Positions 24,537-34,221 of a stretch of DNA of 44,676 bases are shown here, piece by piece (position 1 is the first letter of the stretch; every line of letters starts with the position of its first letter). The position numbers and the translations under genes were made by a program. Source of the DNA: Candidatus Latescibacterota bacterium (GTDB taxonomy: Bacteria > Latescibacterota > UBA2968 > UBA8231); the NCBI GenBank assembly GCA_022820485.1, contig JAJEFJ010000043.1:1-44676 (forward strand), in the 5' to 3' direction. The notes under the pieces are model-generated. The model made no database searches, was not told the origin of the DNA, and saw only the letters and a list, made by a program, of their open reading frames with translations.

Positions 24537-25249
24537 GGCGTCTGCTCACCCGTTGGCTGAGCTTTGGCGTTCGGCGAGCTCAGCCGAGCCGTCGAAGCCG
24601 CGGCATACGCCAGCGGGTCGCAGGCTCGGTTCGCTGCAAAGGCCGCCAGCCGCTCGCAGCAGGCGTCGCACACGCCGCAGGCCGGCCGCAAGCCCTCATA
24701 GCAGGTGTGGGTCTCTTCGTAGGGAACGCCGAGATTGAGCCCGATGGCAACGATGTCCCGCTTCCACAGCTTGACAAAGGGGACGTGGATCGCCCAAGGC
24801 GCGTCGTGGGCAGCCCCCAAGCGCAGGCTCTGTTCAAGGCTTTCGTAAAAGGGACGACGGCAGTCTCGGTAGGCCGCGTAGTCGTCTTTGACCGGAGCCA
24901 TATACAGATCGGTAATGCCCTTGGTTGCGCAATACGCCGCCGCTAGCGTCGCAAAGAGCATGTTGCGGAAGGGGACGACAGTGTCGCGTTGGCGTTTGGA
25001 CTCAGCCGTGGGCACGTCCAGCGTGGGATCGGTCAGCGGGTTGCCCCCTAGGGCTGCCAAGTCCAACGTCAGCGTCTCGTGGGCCGCGACCTCGGCGCGG
25101 CGGGCGAGGCGGGCGGCGCATTCCAGCTCGACGTAGTGGCGCTGGCCGTAGTCAATGCTAATGGCGTGGATGGGGCCTTGTTGCCGCGCTTTTAGCCACC
25201 AGAGCAAGGTGGTCGAGTCCATGCCGCCGCTGAGTAGAATAGCCGTCAT
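24533..25249 (-). CDS. queC: 7-cyano-7-deazaguanine synthase
   Basis: A 238-residue ATP-dependent enzyme that converts 7-carboxy-7-deazaguanine into preQ0. The PP-loop is LLSGGMDSTTLL at the N-terminus, followed by ISIDYGQRHYVEL and VPFRNMLF. Four Cys for zinc are in CYEGLRPACGVCDAC near residue 190. ATG at 25249 is set by the PP-loop position; the ribosome site is weak. It is divergent from the DUF502 gene. I looked for a preQ1-type riboswitch in the leader and saw none. Confidence 0.96.
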   Translation of the reverse strand: MTAILLSGGMDSTTLLWWLKARQQGPIHAISIDYGQRHYVELECAARLARRAEVAAHETLTLDLAALGGNPLTDPTLDVPTAESKRQRDTVVPFRNMLFATLAAAYCATKGITDLYMAPVKDDYAAYRDCRRPFYESLEQSLRLGAAHDAPWAIHVPFVKLWKRDIVAIGLNLGVPYEETHTCYEGLRPACGVCDACCERLAAFAANRACDPLAYAAASTARLSSPNAKAQPTGEQTP

Positions 25250-25311
25250 AGAGGATAAAATAGGCCACCGCGCAAAAAACGTAAGCCTTGCGCATGGGCG
25301 CATCCTTTGTG

Positions 25312-25340
25312 TTGACAGTATTTTTGACCAATTGGATATT
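25312..25340 (+). promoter_or_regulatory. Promoter of the DUF502 gene
   Basis: TTGACA (25312-25317) and GATATT (25335-25340) at 17-base spacing, about forty bases before the ATG at 25381, in the gap divergent to queC. Confidence 0.6.
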
Positions 25341-25380
25341 CAAAAAATGCCAACATATACGTATAAAGGTAACTTACGCT

Positions 25381-26043
25381 ATGAGTGATACACCTCCGCG
25401 CAGAACCCCCACTCGGCTCCAGCGGCTGCGGCGCACGATAATGGCCGGTCTGACGATTATCGTGCCCCTGTGGCTTACTGGCTGGGTACTCAAGTTCCTG
25501 TTCGACTGGGCTGACGGCTTCTCCGCGCCGTTGATCGGCCAAGTGGCTAAGCCGTTCGGCTACGACGAGTTCCACATCCCCGGCTTGGGCTTTATACTGA
25601 CCTTTATCATTCTGTGGGTCGTCGGTGCGCTCGCCACCAACGTGGTTGGTCGCAGCCTGTGGCAATTCGCGCGCGAAACGCTAGAGGGCCTGCCGTTGGT
25701 GCGCACGATCTACGCACCCATCCAGCAACTGATGGAGTCGCTGACCTCTCCGGGCAAGGCCGGTTTCGAGAAAGTCGTACTGGTCGAATACCCGCGCATC
25801 GGGATGTGGACTTTGGGCTTTCTGGCCGGCAACGTGCCCCGCGAGGATGAGGTAGCGCCGGCGCACAGCATCTTCGTGCCCACGGCCCCCAATCCTACGA
25901 CCGGCTTCATGCTCATCGTGCCGCCCGAACAATTGCGCCCCACCGATCTCCGCGTCGAGGAGGCCCTAAAAATGATCGTTTCGGCTGGCGTCGCTGTGCC
26001 TCCGGCCCTTGCTCTTCCTGCTGAAGCTGAAGAGAATATCTAA
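25381..26043 (+). CDS. DUF502-family membrane protein
   Basis: A 220-residue protein with two hydrophobic spans (TIMAGLTIIVPLWLTGWVLKF near residue 20 and GFILTFIILWVVGALATNVV near 75). The family pattern follows: PLVRTIYAPIQQLMES, FEKVVLVEYPRIGMWTLGF, VFVPTAPNPTTGFMLIVP-like. This is the DUF502 family of bacterial and plant membrane proteins with no settled biochemical role. ATG at 25381 has AAAGG upstream and a good promoter. It is followed by the metallopeptidase gene after about 107 bases. Confidence 0.88.
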   Translation: MSDTPPRRTPTRLQRLRRTIMAGLTIIVPLWLTGWVLKFLFDWADGFSAPLIGQVAKPFGYDEFHIPGLGFILTFIILWVVGALATNVVGRSLWQFARETLEGLPLVRTIYAPIQQLMESLTSPGKAGFEKVVLVEYPRIGMWTLGFLAGNVPREDEVAPAHSIFVPTAPNPTTGFMLIVPPEQLRPTDLRVEEALKMIVSAGVAVPPALALPAEAEENI

Positions 26044-26150
26044 TTCCCCGATCTTGCGATTTTCGGGTGCTTTCGTTATTCTGCTAGAAACTTTGAGCGT
26101 CCCTTTCGCGTCTCATATAGAAGCCCTTCGCTTATTGAGGAGATGAGGAG

Positions 26151-26825
26151 ATGTTTTCGTTCCTTTTTAACCCGTTTTTCATTCTGCCGATGATCTTGGT
26201 CGCTTGGGCCCAGATGCGGGTCCGCAGCGCCTTCAACAAGTACAGCCAAGTGGCTTCGGCCGCACAGCTTTCGGGCGCTGAGACCGCGCGGCGCATCCTG
26301 CATCAGCAACGCATTTACGACGTGTCGGTCGAGGAGACGAGCGGGATGCTTTCCGATCACTACGATCCCCGCGCCAAAGCCGTGCGCCTCTCTTCGGACA
26401 ACTTCCACGGGCACCATCTAGCCGGCTTGGCCGTGGCAGCGCACGAGGTCGGCCATGCGATCCAACACGCCCACGGCTACATGCCGCTCAACCTGCGGCA
26501 CGCGATCCTGCCCATCGCCAACTTGGGCTCGTCGCTGGGCTTTCCCCTGATTCTGGCGGGGATGTTCTTCCAAGCCACCGGCCTGATGAATATCGGCATC
26601 ATGTTCTTCGCCGGCGCAGTGCTGTTCCAACTCGTCACCCTGCCGGTGGAGTTCAACGCCAGCTCGCGGGCCATGGCCATCCTCTCGCAGGGCTACCTAG
26701 CCAACGACGAGGTGCGCTCGGCTCGGCGGGTGCTCAATGCCGCGGCCATGACCTATGTGGCCGCCGCCGCGACCGCCGTGCTACAGCTAGTGGGTCTTTT
26801 GCTGATGCGCGGCTCGGACGAATAA
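26151..26825 (+). CDS. Membrane zinc metallopeptidase, YugP-like
   Basis: A 224-residue membrane protein with the zinc motif HEVGHAIQHAHGY (HExxH, near residue 103) and a probable third ligand in LPVEFNASSRA near 165. Hydrophobic spans occur at the N-terminus, around 125-165 and at the C-terminus. This matches the YugP/Zn_peptidase_2 family. Its role, probably membrane proteostasis, is not settled. The ribosome site GAGGAGATGAGGAG precedes ATG at 26151. An intrinsic terminator follows at 26850. Confidence 0.9.
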   Translation: MFSFLFNPFFILPMILVAWAQMRVRSAFNKYSQVASAAQLSGAETARRILHQQRIYDVSVEETSGMLSDHYDPRAKAVRLSSDNFHGHHLAGLAVAAHEVGHAIQHAHGYMPLNLRHAILPIANLGSSLGFPLILAGMFFQATGLMNIGIMFFAGAVLFQLVTLPVEFNASSRAMAILSQGYLANDEVRSARRVLNAAAMTYVAAAATAVLQLVGLLLMRGSDE

Positions 26826-26849
26826 CAGCAGGCGCAGCAAGAGATTCGA

Positions 26850-26885
26850 GGCCCCTCGCCCTTGCGGGCAGGGGCCTTTTGTTTA
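26850..26885 (+). terminator. Intrinsic terminator after the metallopeptidase gene
   Basis: GGCCCCT (26850-26856) pairs with AGGGGCC (26870-26876), extended inward by GCCC/GGGC around a TTGC loop, and is followed by TTTTGTTT. Confidence 0.85.
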
Positions 26886-27008
26886 TGGGCTAGCAACCGC
26901 GTTTCGCTATATTATGCTTCTATTGTCGTTGTAAAAGGGGACACTCTCCCTCCCCTATGGTGTTATATATGGCACACGTCTTCCATCCTATCACAGGAGA
27001 GTGCGACC

Positions 27009-27839
27009 ATGATATTGCTGTTATGTGCATTGCTCGTCAGCGCAGCGAGCGTTGGTGCCGATGTGTATTTCGAGGAAGAGGTCGTCAATCGAGGCTTTGG
27101 CAAAGACAAGACTGGAGCGCGCAAAACGACCAACAAAATCTATATTAAGGGCAAGAGCCAGCGGGTCGAGCAGCTTATTGAGGCCGACGCGAAAACGGCC
27201 AAGGCCCTCCGGCAACAGGGGCAGCCCCTCAATACCAGCACCATCTTGCGGCTGGACCAAGCGCAAGTGTACGAAATCGACCTGACGGCCCAGACCTTTG
27301 TCGAGCAGAAAGCCCCGCCGGCGCACAAGGCCGCGGCCAAGCCGGAAGCCGCTCCCGGCGGGCCGCAGAGAGCCCTTGCGGTTAAGGTCCCGGGAGACAC
27401 CGAGCGCATCGCTGGCATTCCCTGTCGGCGAGTTGTCGCACAGATGCGCACCCGCTATCTCGACCCCAAAACCCAAGAACTGCGCCGCGAAAACCGCTAC
27501 ACGTACGATGCCTGCATTGCCAAGGATTTCCCCGGCTTTCAGGAGATCACAGCGTTTATGGCCTTGCAGAACGCCAGCACGTCCTATCCGTCGCTAATCG
27601 GCGGAGGGCTAGAAGGGCTGGAAGACCACGAAGCCCTGAGCGACGAGCTAGAGAACGCCAAGGAACTCAAAGGTTTCGCCCTGCGCTCGAGCTTGACGGC
27701 TTCAGTCAAGCTCCCCGGAAAAGAGAAGGCCAGCCAAGTGTTCCGCTTAGACCGCAGGATCAAGGCCATGGCGTACGCGCCGCTGCCCGACTCGCTCTTC
27801 CACGTGTCTAAGGCTCTGACCCGCCTCAAATCCGAATGA
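27009..27839 (+). CDS. Exported protein of unknown function, first gene of the tam operon
   Basis: A 276-residue protein with a signal peptide (MILLLCALLVSAASVGA) and a mature start DVYFEEEVVNRGFGKDKTG. Beta-rich segments follow (KIYIKGKSQRVEQLI, STILRLDQAQVYEIDLTAQTF), an Ala/Pro/Lys linker near 105-120, and a Cys pair (IPCRRV and YDACIAKDF) that could form a disulfide in the periplasm. The layout resembles DUF4412-type proteins, without certainty. ATG at 27009 has CAGGAGAG upstream. Its stop overlaps the tamB start (ATGA), so it is probably involved in outer-membrane assembly. Confidence 0.75.
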   Translation: MILLLCALLVSAASVGADVYFEEEVVNRGFGKDKTGARKTTNKIYIKGKSQRVEQLIEADAKTAKALRQQGQPLNTSTILRLDQAQVYEIDLTAQTFVEQKAPPAHKAAAKPEAAPGGPQRALAVKVPGDTERIAGIPCRRVVAQMRTRYLDPKTQELRRENRYTYDACIAKDFPGFQEITAFMALQNASTSYPSLIGGGLEGLEDHEALSDELENAKELKGFALRSSLTASVKLPGKEKASQVFRLDRRIKAMAYAPLPDSLFHVSKALTRLKSE

Positions 27840-30800
27840 AGAGGAAGCTGCTCGGGGCGGCGGCCGTTTTGGGTGTCGTCCTCGTCCTCGTCGCGGTCAC
27901 GCCCATAGGGCCGGCCGCACTCGCGTATCTGCTAGAGCGCGGAGTTGGGGGATGGCAGGTTTCCATCGGCAGTCGCCGGGGAGGCTTGCTCTACGCGTTT
28001 TCCTTTTCCGACGTGCATTGCAAAAACCCCGCGCTAGGGGTGGCCGTCAATGCCGAGTACCTCGCCGCGTGGCCGTGGTCTTGGGAAGTCGACATACAGG
28101 GACCCAAGGTGCGGATTGAGCCAGGCACCGGGGCCGATTCAACTACCGCAGCCACGGACATCGAGCTACCCCTTGCCTTTCTCCCCAACCTCAACGCCAA
28201 AGCCGGTGCGCTCGATTGGCAGTTGGGCGAAACGCGGATCGTGGCGCGGGACTGGCACGGCGCATATCGCGCAGCAGCAGACACCTCGGCGCACTTAGAG
28301 CTGGCCTTGTCCGACTTGCAGGGAGTACCGCTGCGCTCGCTAACGCTGGATCTCGCGCTCAGTCCGCACCGCATTGACCGCGGAGAGGTCCGCGCCGTGG
28401 GCGCTGGCGACAGTCTAAGAACCGACCTACACGCCTCGTTTGCCTTGGGGCTGAAGTTGCCGCGGCCTTTGCAGGTAGATGCCAAGGCGACGGTAGCGAC
28501 CGATTCCGCGCGGGGTTCCCTAGCAGCGGAGATAGATGGGGCATTGACGCCCCTGCAACTGCGCGGAACGCTCAGAGGCCAGGGAAGCACACCGACGATC
28601 TCCGCAGTGGATCTGCGAGGGGACATGCGCGCCAACAGCACGCGCCTAGTGGTGGATTCTCTGCTCGTCTCTTTGTTCGACGGCACCCTGACGGGCGAGG
28701 TGACTTATTTCTTCACCCGCGACAGCTTGCAGACCCAACTGCGGGGCAAGGGATTTGACCTTGCGCTAGCGGCTCCCTTTGGGGGACGGGCGGAATTCGA
28801 TTTAGCGGCTGGCGTACAATTGCAACACCGGCGTTATGCAGCGGACTTTGCCGCCCTCCTGCGCGATGTAGACCTAATTTCCGATCAGCGGTTCGACGCC
28901 GAGATAACGGCTTGGCATCGGCCCGATGGGGCGACTCGTATCGACCTGCAATCGCCCTTGCTGGAGTTGGTAGCTACCGGCTCTTCCGACTTAGAGGGAG
29001 ACTACGGTCTCGCGCTAAAGGGCGTGTTGCAGGCGGCGTCCTTTTTGCGCGGCGCAGCGCCCATAGCCATCGCCGGGCAGGCCAAGCCCGATACGCTGGC
29101 GTTGCGGCTGACGGCCAGCCATCTCCCCGGCGAATTGGGCGAGGAATTCGGACCGCTCGCGGCCGATCTACACCTGGCCGCCAATCGTTATCTCGCGGCC
29201 GATCTGCGCTTAGAGCGCGATCTCCTAGTAGCGCGGGCAGATATTGACCTAGGGCACAGCGAGATCGATACGCTAGTGACGGGTGTAAACGGACTGGCAC
29301 TGGAGCGGGTCATGCCCGGGTTGAGCGGGCACCTCGAAGCGGATTTGCGCGGGGGGGGCGGGCTGTCGCTCGAAGCACTGCGGCTGGCCGGGCGCGTTGC
29401 GACCACGCCGCTAGAGTACGCGGGGTGGCAGACCGGCGAGCTTGCGCTGGACGTGGACTGGGACCAAGGCGCAGCACGGGTATCCGGCGGCGGACCGGGC
29501 GTGAGCGTGCTAGCGGAGCTAGACGTGGACAGGCACTTAACGGCCCAAGCGGATTTTGCCGATACCTTGTTGCGGGGGATAGATGGCGCAGTGGCCGCAT
29601 TGGGCGGTGCTTTGCGCTGGGACGGGCCGCTGGAGGACCTAGACGCAGTCCAAGCGGACCTCGCCCTAGACTCGCTCTTGCTGCGGCAGGGAGAATGGAC
29701 TATGCAAAACCGCGGTCCCCTCCAAGCCGACTATGGCGACGGACGCATGGATTTCACTGCGGTACACCTGCAAACGTCAGTCGGCCTGTTGGATCTTTCG
29801 GGTTGGGTCGGACGGGATTCGCTCTCGGTTGCCGCGGAGTTATCCGCCCTTGAACTGTCCAACCTCGTATCCGACCTCAGCGCGACGGGCGGCGGGCATC
29901 TGCGGGTCGGCGGCACCCTAGCGAGGCCAGAGGCACAAGGCGTGGTGACGCTGGCGGATATGCGCCTCGACACTCTCGCCCTCGACGATGCTCGGCTGCG
30001 CCTCGCGCTGGCGGATACGCTCACGGCCGAGTTCACCGCCGATGCCGGCATGCGTCTCGCGCTCACCTGTCCAGCCGCGCCGCTCTTCGGGCCGGAAGAA
30101 GCCCTCGCGCAACTCGCAATCGAGGCGAAGGCGGCCGACTTGGGGCCAGTGCTCAGTTATGCTTTGGGACGTCCGCTGTACGGGCGGCTCGACCTCGACG
30201 GGCACTTAGCAGCGGCCTTAGGGGACTCCCTGCCGAGCTGGCGGGACTTGTCCGGGCATATCGACGTGCACGGTTTGGCCATCGAGAGCCAAGCTTCAGC
30301 CGACTCGCTGCGACTGAACCTCCTGTCTGGCGGGCATTTCGCGTTCGGCGCGGGCCGCGTGGTCCTGGACTCGGTGGCGATTGGCTTGCGGCGTTACGAC
30401 CGCGACCACCGCGCCCTGCAACCGGCGGGCACCTTGCAACTGGCAGGCCAACTGGAAGGCAGCAAGCCCTCGAAGATTGAGCTAGCCCTCAAAGACGTAG
30501 AATTAGCTTTCTTCGGCGGCCCCGAGGGATTGGTCCAGCTCGACGCCGAAGTCAGCGGCACGGCAACCGCTCCTCAAGTTGCCGCCGACCTGGCCGTGGA
30601 ATCTGCGGACTTGGGCAAACTGCGCGGTCGGCTTGACGGCGACCGGGATGGCGGCGATTGGCATTTGAACTGGACGACCTTGCCCGACGACAGCCTCACC
30701 GTAACCGGTCAAGTTCCTTGGGATTTACAGGCTGGCGAACTCGCTTTAGACAAAGGTTGGCTCGAGGCGCGTTCCGACGGCATCGGCCTCCTCTTCCTCG

Positions 30801-32134
30801 GCGACCTAATTGTCGAACTGGACCATCTCGACGGTCGGATTAGCGCGGATATCCGGGCAGAGGGCTTAGACTCAACACTCTCATTACAAGGCCAAATAGG
30901 GGTTTCGCAGCTCGAATTTGCCCTCCTCGACTTAGAGCCGATTTACGCGCTGCCCGACGGGCAGTTGCAATTCAATGGCCGGCAAGTCAAACTGGTGGGT
31001 TTCTCGGTCGAGCAAGAGCCTAAGCGAGGGTTTCTCAGCGCGTCGCTCACCGGGCTGCTCGACTTGTCGCAACTCGACGACCCGAGCTTTGACTTGCGGC
31101 TCCAAGCCGAGCGGATGACCTCTTACTACGAGGCCGTTGGGCAGTCCTTTAAGGCGGACGACATCGACATGGATTTGTCTTTCGTCGGCTCAGTCAGCGC
31201 GTCCAAATTGGCCGGGCGCGTCCGCCTCGACCAGCCAACGACCGAGACGAGCCTCGTAGTCCTCACACTGCCCGTGCCACCGCCACCGCCGGCGCTGCGC
31301 GACGAGTTTTTGGAGAACATGGCCCTCGCTGTCGAGGTTGAGATCCGCGGCCTCGCCCTCGACAGCGAGTTAGCCGAGGTCGAAGCGTCGGGTGCGGTCG
31401 AGATCGGCGGCACCTTCTACAAGCCGCTGTTTCAAGGCGACGTCACCATAGACCAAGGACAGGTCTTTGTTCTCAATCAGCAGTTCAACATTACCCAAGG
31501 ACGCGTCGTCTTCAACCGCCTAGCGCCGACCAAATCGATCCTCGACGTGATATACGATCCTTTTGAATTGAATCCTACACTCGACGTAGAGGCCAAGACC
31601 GATGAAATCACCGACATTCAGGACGAGGAGCAGTACGTCGCAACGTTGACGTTGCAAGGGCCAGCTCAGAAGATCGCGCCGGATTTTAAGGCGGAATCGG
31701 AGAATCCAGACGCGGACCCGCTAGGGCTTCAGAGTACCATCAACCTGCTAGCCTTTAACATGGCCAATCCCGACTACGCTGAGGCTTTTGGCTCGACTAG
31801 TGAGGCTGTTAATACCGCCGCCGTAGTCTTTGGCACCACGGCCGGCCAGCTCTTGAGTAAGCAGGTCGAGAAGGTGGGGCTTAATGAATTCACGGTCCTA
31901 CCGTCGAGTGAGATCGCCGGAGCCGAGCCTGGGGTCGCTCTGCGGGCGGGCAAGTACCTCGGTGGATTGCCGTTTCCCGTCTGGGTGCGCTACGAGGCCC
32001 TGCTAAAAGAGATGGCGGCGGGCGAGGTGCGAGTCGAGCACAAAATTAAGTCCTTTCTCACCATCTTCGGCCTAGCCCAAAGCGAGTACGATCACTATGG
32101 GCTGGGCATTGGCCTGAAGCGAGAATTCCGGTGA
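27836..32134 (+). CDS. tamB: TamB-like translocation and assembly module protein
   Basis: A 1432-residue periplasm-spanning protein. One N-terminal transmembrane helix (LLGAAAVLGVVLVLVAV) anchors it in the inner membrane; the long middle is built of repeated beta-strands (alternating D-L-x-L patterns), fitting the AsmA-like beta-groove fold. The C-terminal DUF490 region has GGTFYKPLFQGDVTIDQGQV, QFNITQGRVVFN and LDVEAKTDEITD. TamB with TamA carries lipid or proteins between the membranes. Overlaps of four bases with both neighbours show a tight operon in the order unknown-tamB-tamA. Confidence 0.9.
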   Translation: MKRKLLGAAAVLGVVLVLVAVTPIGPAALAYLLERGVGGWQVSIGSRRGGLLYAFSFSDVHCKNPALGVAVNAEYLAAWPWSWEVDIQGPKVRIEPGTGADSTTAATDIELPLAFLPNLNAKAGALDWQLGETRIVARDWHGAYRAAADTSAHLELALSDLQGVPLRSLTLDLALSPHRIDRGEVRAVGAGDSLRTDLHASFALGLKLPRPLQVDAKATVATDSARGSLAAEIDGALTPLQLRGTLRGQGSTPTISAVDLRGDMRANSTRLVVDSLLVSLFDGTLTGEVTYFFTRDSLQTQLRGKGFDLALAAPFGGRAEFDLAAGVQLQHRRYAADFAALLRDVDLISDQRFDAEITAWHRPDGATRIDLQSPLLELVATGSSDLEGDYGLALKGVLQAASFLRGAAPIAIAGQAKPDTLALRLTASHLPGELGEEFGPLAADLHLAANRYLAADLRLERDLLVARADIDLGHSEIDTLVTGVNGLALERVMPGLSGHLEADLRGGGGLSLEALRLAGRVATTPLEYAGWQTGELALDVDWDQGAARVSGGGPGVSVLAELDVDRHLTAQADFADTLLRGIDGAVAALGGALRWDGPLEDLDAVQADLALDSLLLRQGEWTMQNRGPLQADYGDGRMDFTAVHLQTSVGLLDLSGWVGRDSLSVAAELSALELSNLVSDLSATGGGHLRVGGTLARPEAQGVVTLADMRLDTLALDDARLRLALADTLTAEFTADAGMRLALTCPAAPLFGPEEALAQLAIEAKAADLGPVLSYALGRPLYGRLDLDGHLAAALGDSLPSWRDLSGHIDVHGLAIESQASADSLRLNLLSGGHFAFGAGRVVLDSVAIGLRRYDRDHRALQPAGTLQLAGQLEGSKPSKIELALKDVELAFFGGPEGLVQLDAEVSGTATAPQVAADLAVESADLGKLRGRLDGDRDGGDWHLNWTTLPDDSLTVTGQVPWDLQAGELALDKGWLEARSDGIGLLFLGDLIVELDHLDGRISADIRAEGLDSTLSLQGQIGVSQLEFALLDLEPIYALPDGQLQFNGRQVKLVGFSVEQEPKRGFLSASLTGLLDLSQLDDPSFDLRLQAERMTSYYEAVGQSFKADDIDMDLSFVGSVSASKLAGRVRLDQPTTETSLVVLTLPVPPPPPALRDEFLENMALAVEVEIRGLALDSELAEVEASGAVEIGGTFYKPLFQGDVTIDQGQVFVLNQQFNITQGRVVFNRLAPTKSILDVIYDPFELNPTLDVEAKTDEITDIQDEEQYVATLTLQGPAQKIAPDFKAESENPDADPLGLQSTINLLAFNMANPDYAEAFGSTSEAVNTAAVVFGTTAGQLLSKQVEKVGLNEFTVLPSSEIAGAEPGVALRAGKYLGGLPFPVWVRYEALLKEMAAGEVRVEHKIKSFLTIFGLAQSEYDHYGLGIGLKREFR

Positions 32135-34221
32135 GCGCACTCGTCGCCGTGCTTTGCCTAGCGCTCGCCGGGACGGCCGCAGCCCAAGAGGAACGGCGCG
32201 AAGTATCGGCCCATGAAGCCGATGGTCACAAGGTGGCGCAAATCCGCTTCGTGCATCGAGGTGCCAAGCGCATCAAAGGCGAGACCTTGCGCTCGGCCAT
32301 GCTGACGCAAGAGGGCAAGCGCTTCCAACGCCGCTTCTTCAAAAACGACCTCAGCGGACTAGTCAATCTCTATTACGGCAAGGGCTATCGCGACGCCGAG
32401 ATCGTCCGCAAGCTCCTGCGCTTGGACGCCAAAAACCGAGTCCACATTCACATTGAAATCAACAGCGGCTCCCTGTGGACGGTGCGCACCCTGACCCTCG
32501 TAGGAGGTGCGCCCTTTGCAGCCGACACCCTGCGCGCTCAGGTCGGCTTGCGCGCCGGGGCACCTCTCGACTACGGCAAAGTGCTCGAAGGCGAGCGTCA
32601 ACTACAGGTCTTCCTCAATCAGCGCGGCTACCCGCACGCGACCGTGCGCAACGAGTGGGTAAGCGACGACCGCGCCGACCGCAGCACCGAGGTCGTCTTT
32701 CACATCAATCCCGGGCGCAAGATGTACTTCGGTGCAGTCGAGGTCGAAAACCTCGACCAGCTATACACGCGCAAGGAGCTAATCGAGCGCTATCTGCGCT
32801 TTGAGCAGGGGGATTTGTACAATCCCGAGCAGCTTGCCAAAAGCCGCGAGCAACTGGCGAGGACCGGCCTGTTCCGCTCGGTCTTTTTGCTCACCCCTGA
32901 TACCGGCGACAGCTTGCAGCCGATCGTGGTGCGCTTGCAAGAAAAAAAGCGCATTTCCCTAAGTAGCGAAGTGTTCTTCAGCAACATTGAGCCGCGCGTG
33001 AAAGGGGTCGTGCAGCACAACAACTGGCTGGGCCGTGGCGCTCGGCTCAGCCTCGACGCCAGTTGGGGACAGCCAGAACAAGGCGTCACCGCGTCCTTCA
33101 CCGAGCGCAACTTGCTCGGCATGGGTGCCGACTTGGTGCTGTCGGCCGGCGTCACCGACGAATGGGACGAGAAAACGGATTTCGGCAAGCCGAACGACCA
33201 GCGGCAATTCGATCTTTTGACCGCCAACGATTCGGCACTCGGAGACCTCTTATTCTTTGCCGGCGAAGCGGCCGCACGAGCGTATATCAGCGCGTCCACC
33301 TTCGACTACCTCGCGGTCGAGCACTTGTGGAAAGCTGAAGCAACGCTCACCAAAGGCTGGCGCGAAATGTACCGCGCCCAAGTCTCTCTTAGCGGCGAAG
33401 ACTCGCGCATCCGGCCCGATCCGAGCGCACACATCGCCTACCGGGACGATGAAGACGAAGAAGAACCCGACCGCGATGAGCCAACCGACGCGGACGATCT
33501 GTTTGGCGACTCCGACTTTGATTTCTCTGGCAAAGGCAATTTCTCGGCCCAAGACGACTACAGCGACGGCAAAATCCCGGTAACTGCGGATTGGCTACAG
33601 ATTCTGACCGAACGCACGCGGTCGGTCGAATTGAAGACCGAGTTTTTGCGCGATTCGCGCAACGACCCCTTTGCCCCCACGCGCGGCGCGCTCTTGCAGT
33701 TGACCGGACGCTACGCCTCCTCATTCATTCTAGGACAGCGTCAGACTTATGTGATCGATGGCGACGCCGCATTCATGTATTACCAACCGCTCTCGCGGCG
33801 GCTGGTGTTGGCGCTAGCCCTGCAAGGAGGAGGCGCGGCCTCGCTGCGCGAGGGACGGCGGCTGCCGCAGAAATACTGGTGGGCATACGGCGGTGAGGGT
33901 TCTCTGCGCGGCGTTGAGCGCGACGCCATACACGTGCCGGGCGGCGGACGCCTCGGCCTGAATATGCGCGGGGAATTGCGCTATCAGCGCAACAACTTTG
34001 GTCTCGTCGGCTTTTGGGATCGGGCGCAGGTCTGGCGCAAGCCAAGCCAAGCGACCTTGTGGCGTATGGCCGATGGCTATGGGGTGGGGCTGCGCTACGC
34101 TTTGGGCTTTCCCCTGCGGCTCGACCTAGCCTTCAACGATGGCTCCCTCGACAACCAATCTGACGAGCAATCGTGGTGGCGGCGGCGGCACTTTTACTTT
34201 TCTATTGGTCAGGCTTTCTGA
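32131..34221 (+). CDS. Omp85-family outer-membrane protein, TamA-like
   Basis: A 696-residue protein with a signal peptide (SALVAVLCLALAGTAAA), POTRA-like repeats in the N-terminal third (IRFVHRGAKRIKGETLRSAM; RTLTLVGGAPFAADTLRA; GAVEVENLDQLYTRKELI), and a C-terminal 16-strand barrel. The barrel includes GGEGSLRGVERD (the conserved L6 loop RG signature) and ends in aromatic FYFSIGQAF, the beta-signal. An acidic insert (DDEDEEEPDRDEPTDADD, near 445) lies in a surface loop. GTG at 32131 overlaps the tamB stop. TamA-like is inferred from the pairing; BamA is less likely. Confidence 0.88.
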   Translation: MSALVAVLCLALAGTAAAQEERREVSAHEADGHKVAQIRFVHRGAKRIKGETLRSAMLTQEGKRFQRRFFKNDLSGLVNLYYGKGYRDAEIVRKLLRLDAKNRVHIHIEINSGSLWTVRTLTLVGGAPFAADTLRAQVGLRAGAPLDYGKVLEGERQLQVFLNQRGYPHATVRNEWVSDDRADRSTEVVFHINPGRKMYFGAVEVENLDQLYTRKELIERYLRFEQGDLYNPEQLAKSREQLARTGLFRSVFLLTPDTGDSLQPIVVRLQEKKRISLSSEVFFSNIEPRVKGVVQHNNWLGRGARLSLDASWGQPEQGVTASFTERNLLGMGADLVLSAGVTDEWDEKTDFGKPNDQRQFDLLTANDSALGDLLFFAGEAAARAYISASTFDYLAVEHLWKAEATLTKGWREMYRAQVSLSGEDSRIRPDPSAHIAYRDDEDEEEPDRDEPTDADDLFGDSDFDFSGKGNFSAQDDYSDGKIPVTADWLQILTERTRSVELKTEFLRDSRNDPFAPTRGALLQLTGRYASSFILGQRQTYVIDGDAAFMYYQPLSRRLVLALALQGGGAASLREGRRLPQKYWWAYGGEGSLRGVERDAIHVPGGGRLGLNMRGELRYQRNNFGLVGFWDRAQVWRKPSQATLWRMADGYGVGLRYALGFPLRLDLAFNDGSLDNQSDEQSWWRRRHFYFSIGQAF

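Noticed and set aside
25250..25311. preQ1 riboswitch before queC
   Set aside because: No typical short hairpin with the A-rich tail and C-rich pseudoknot partner is visible in the leader.
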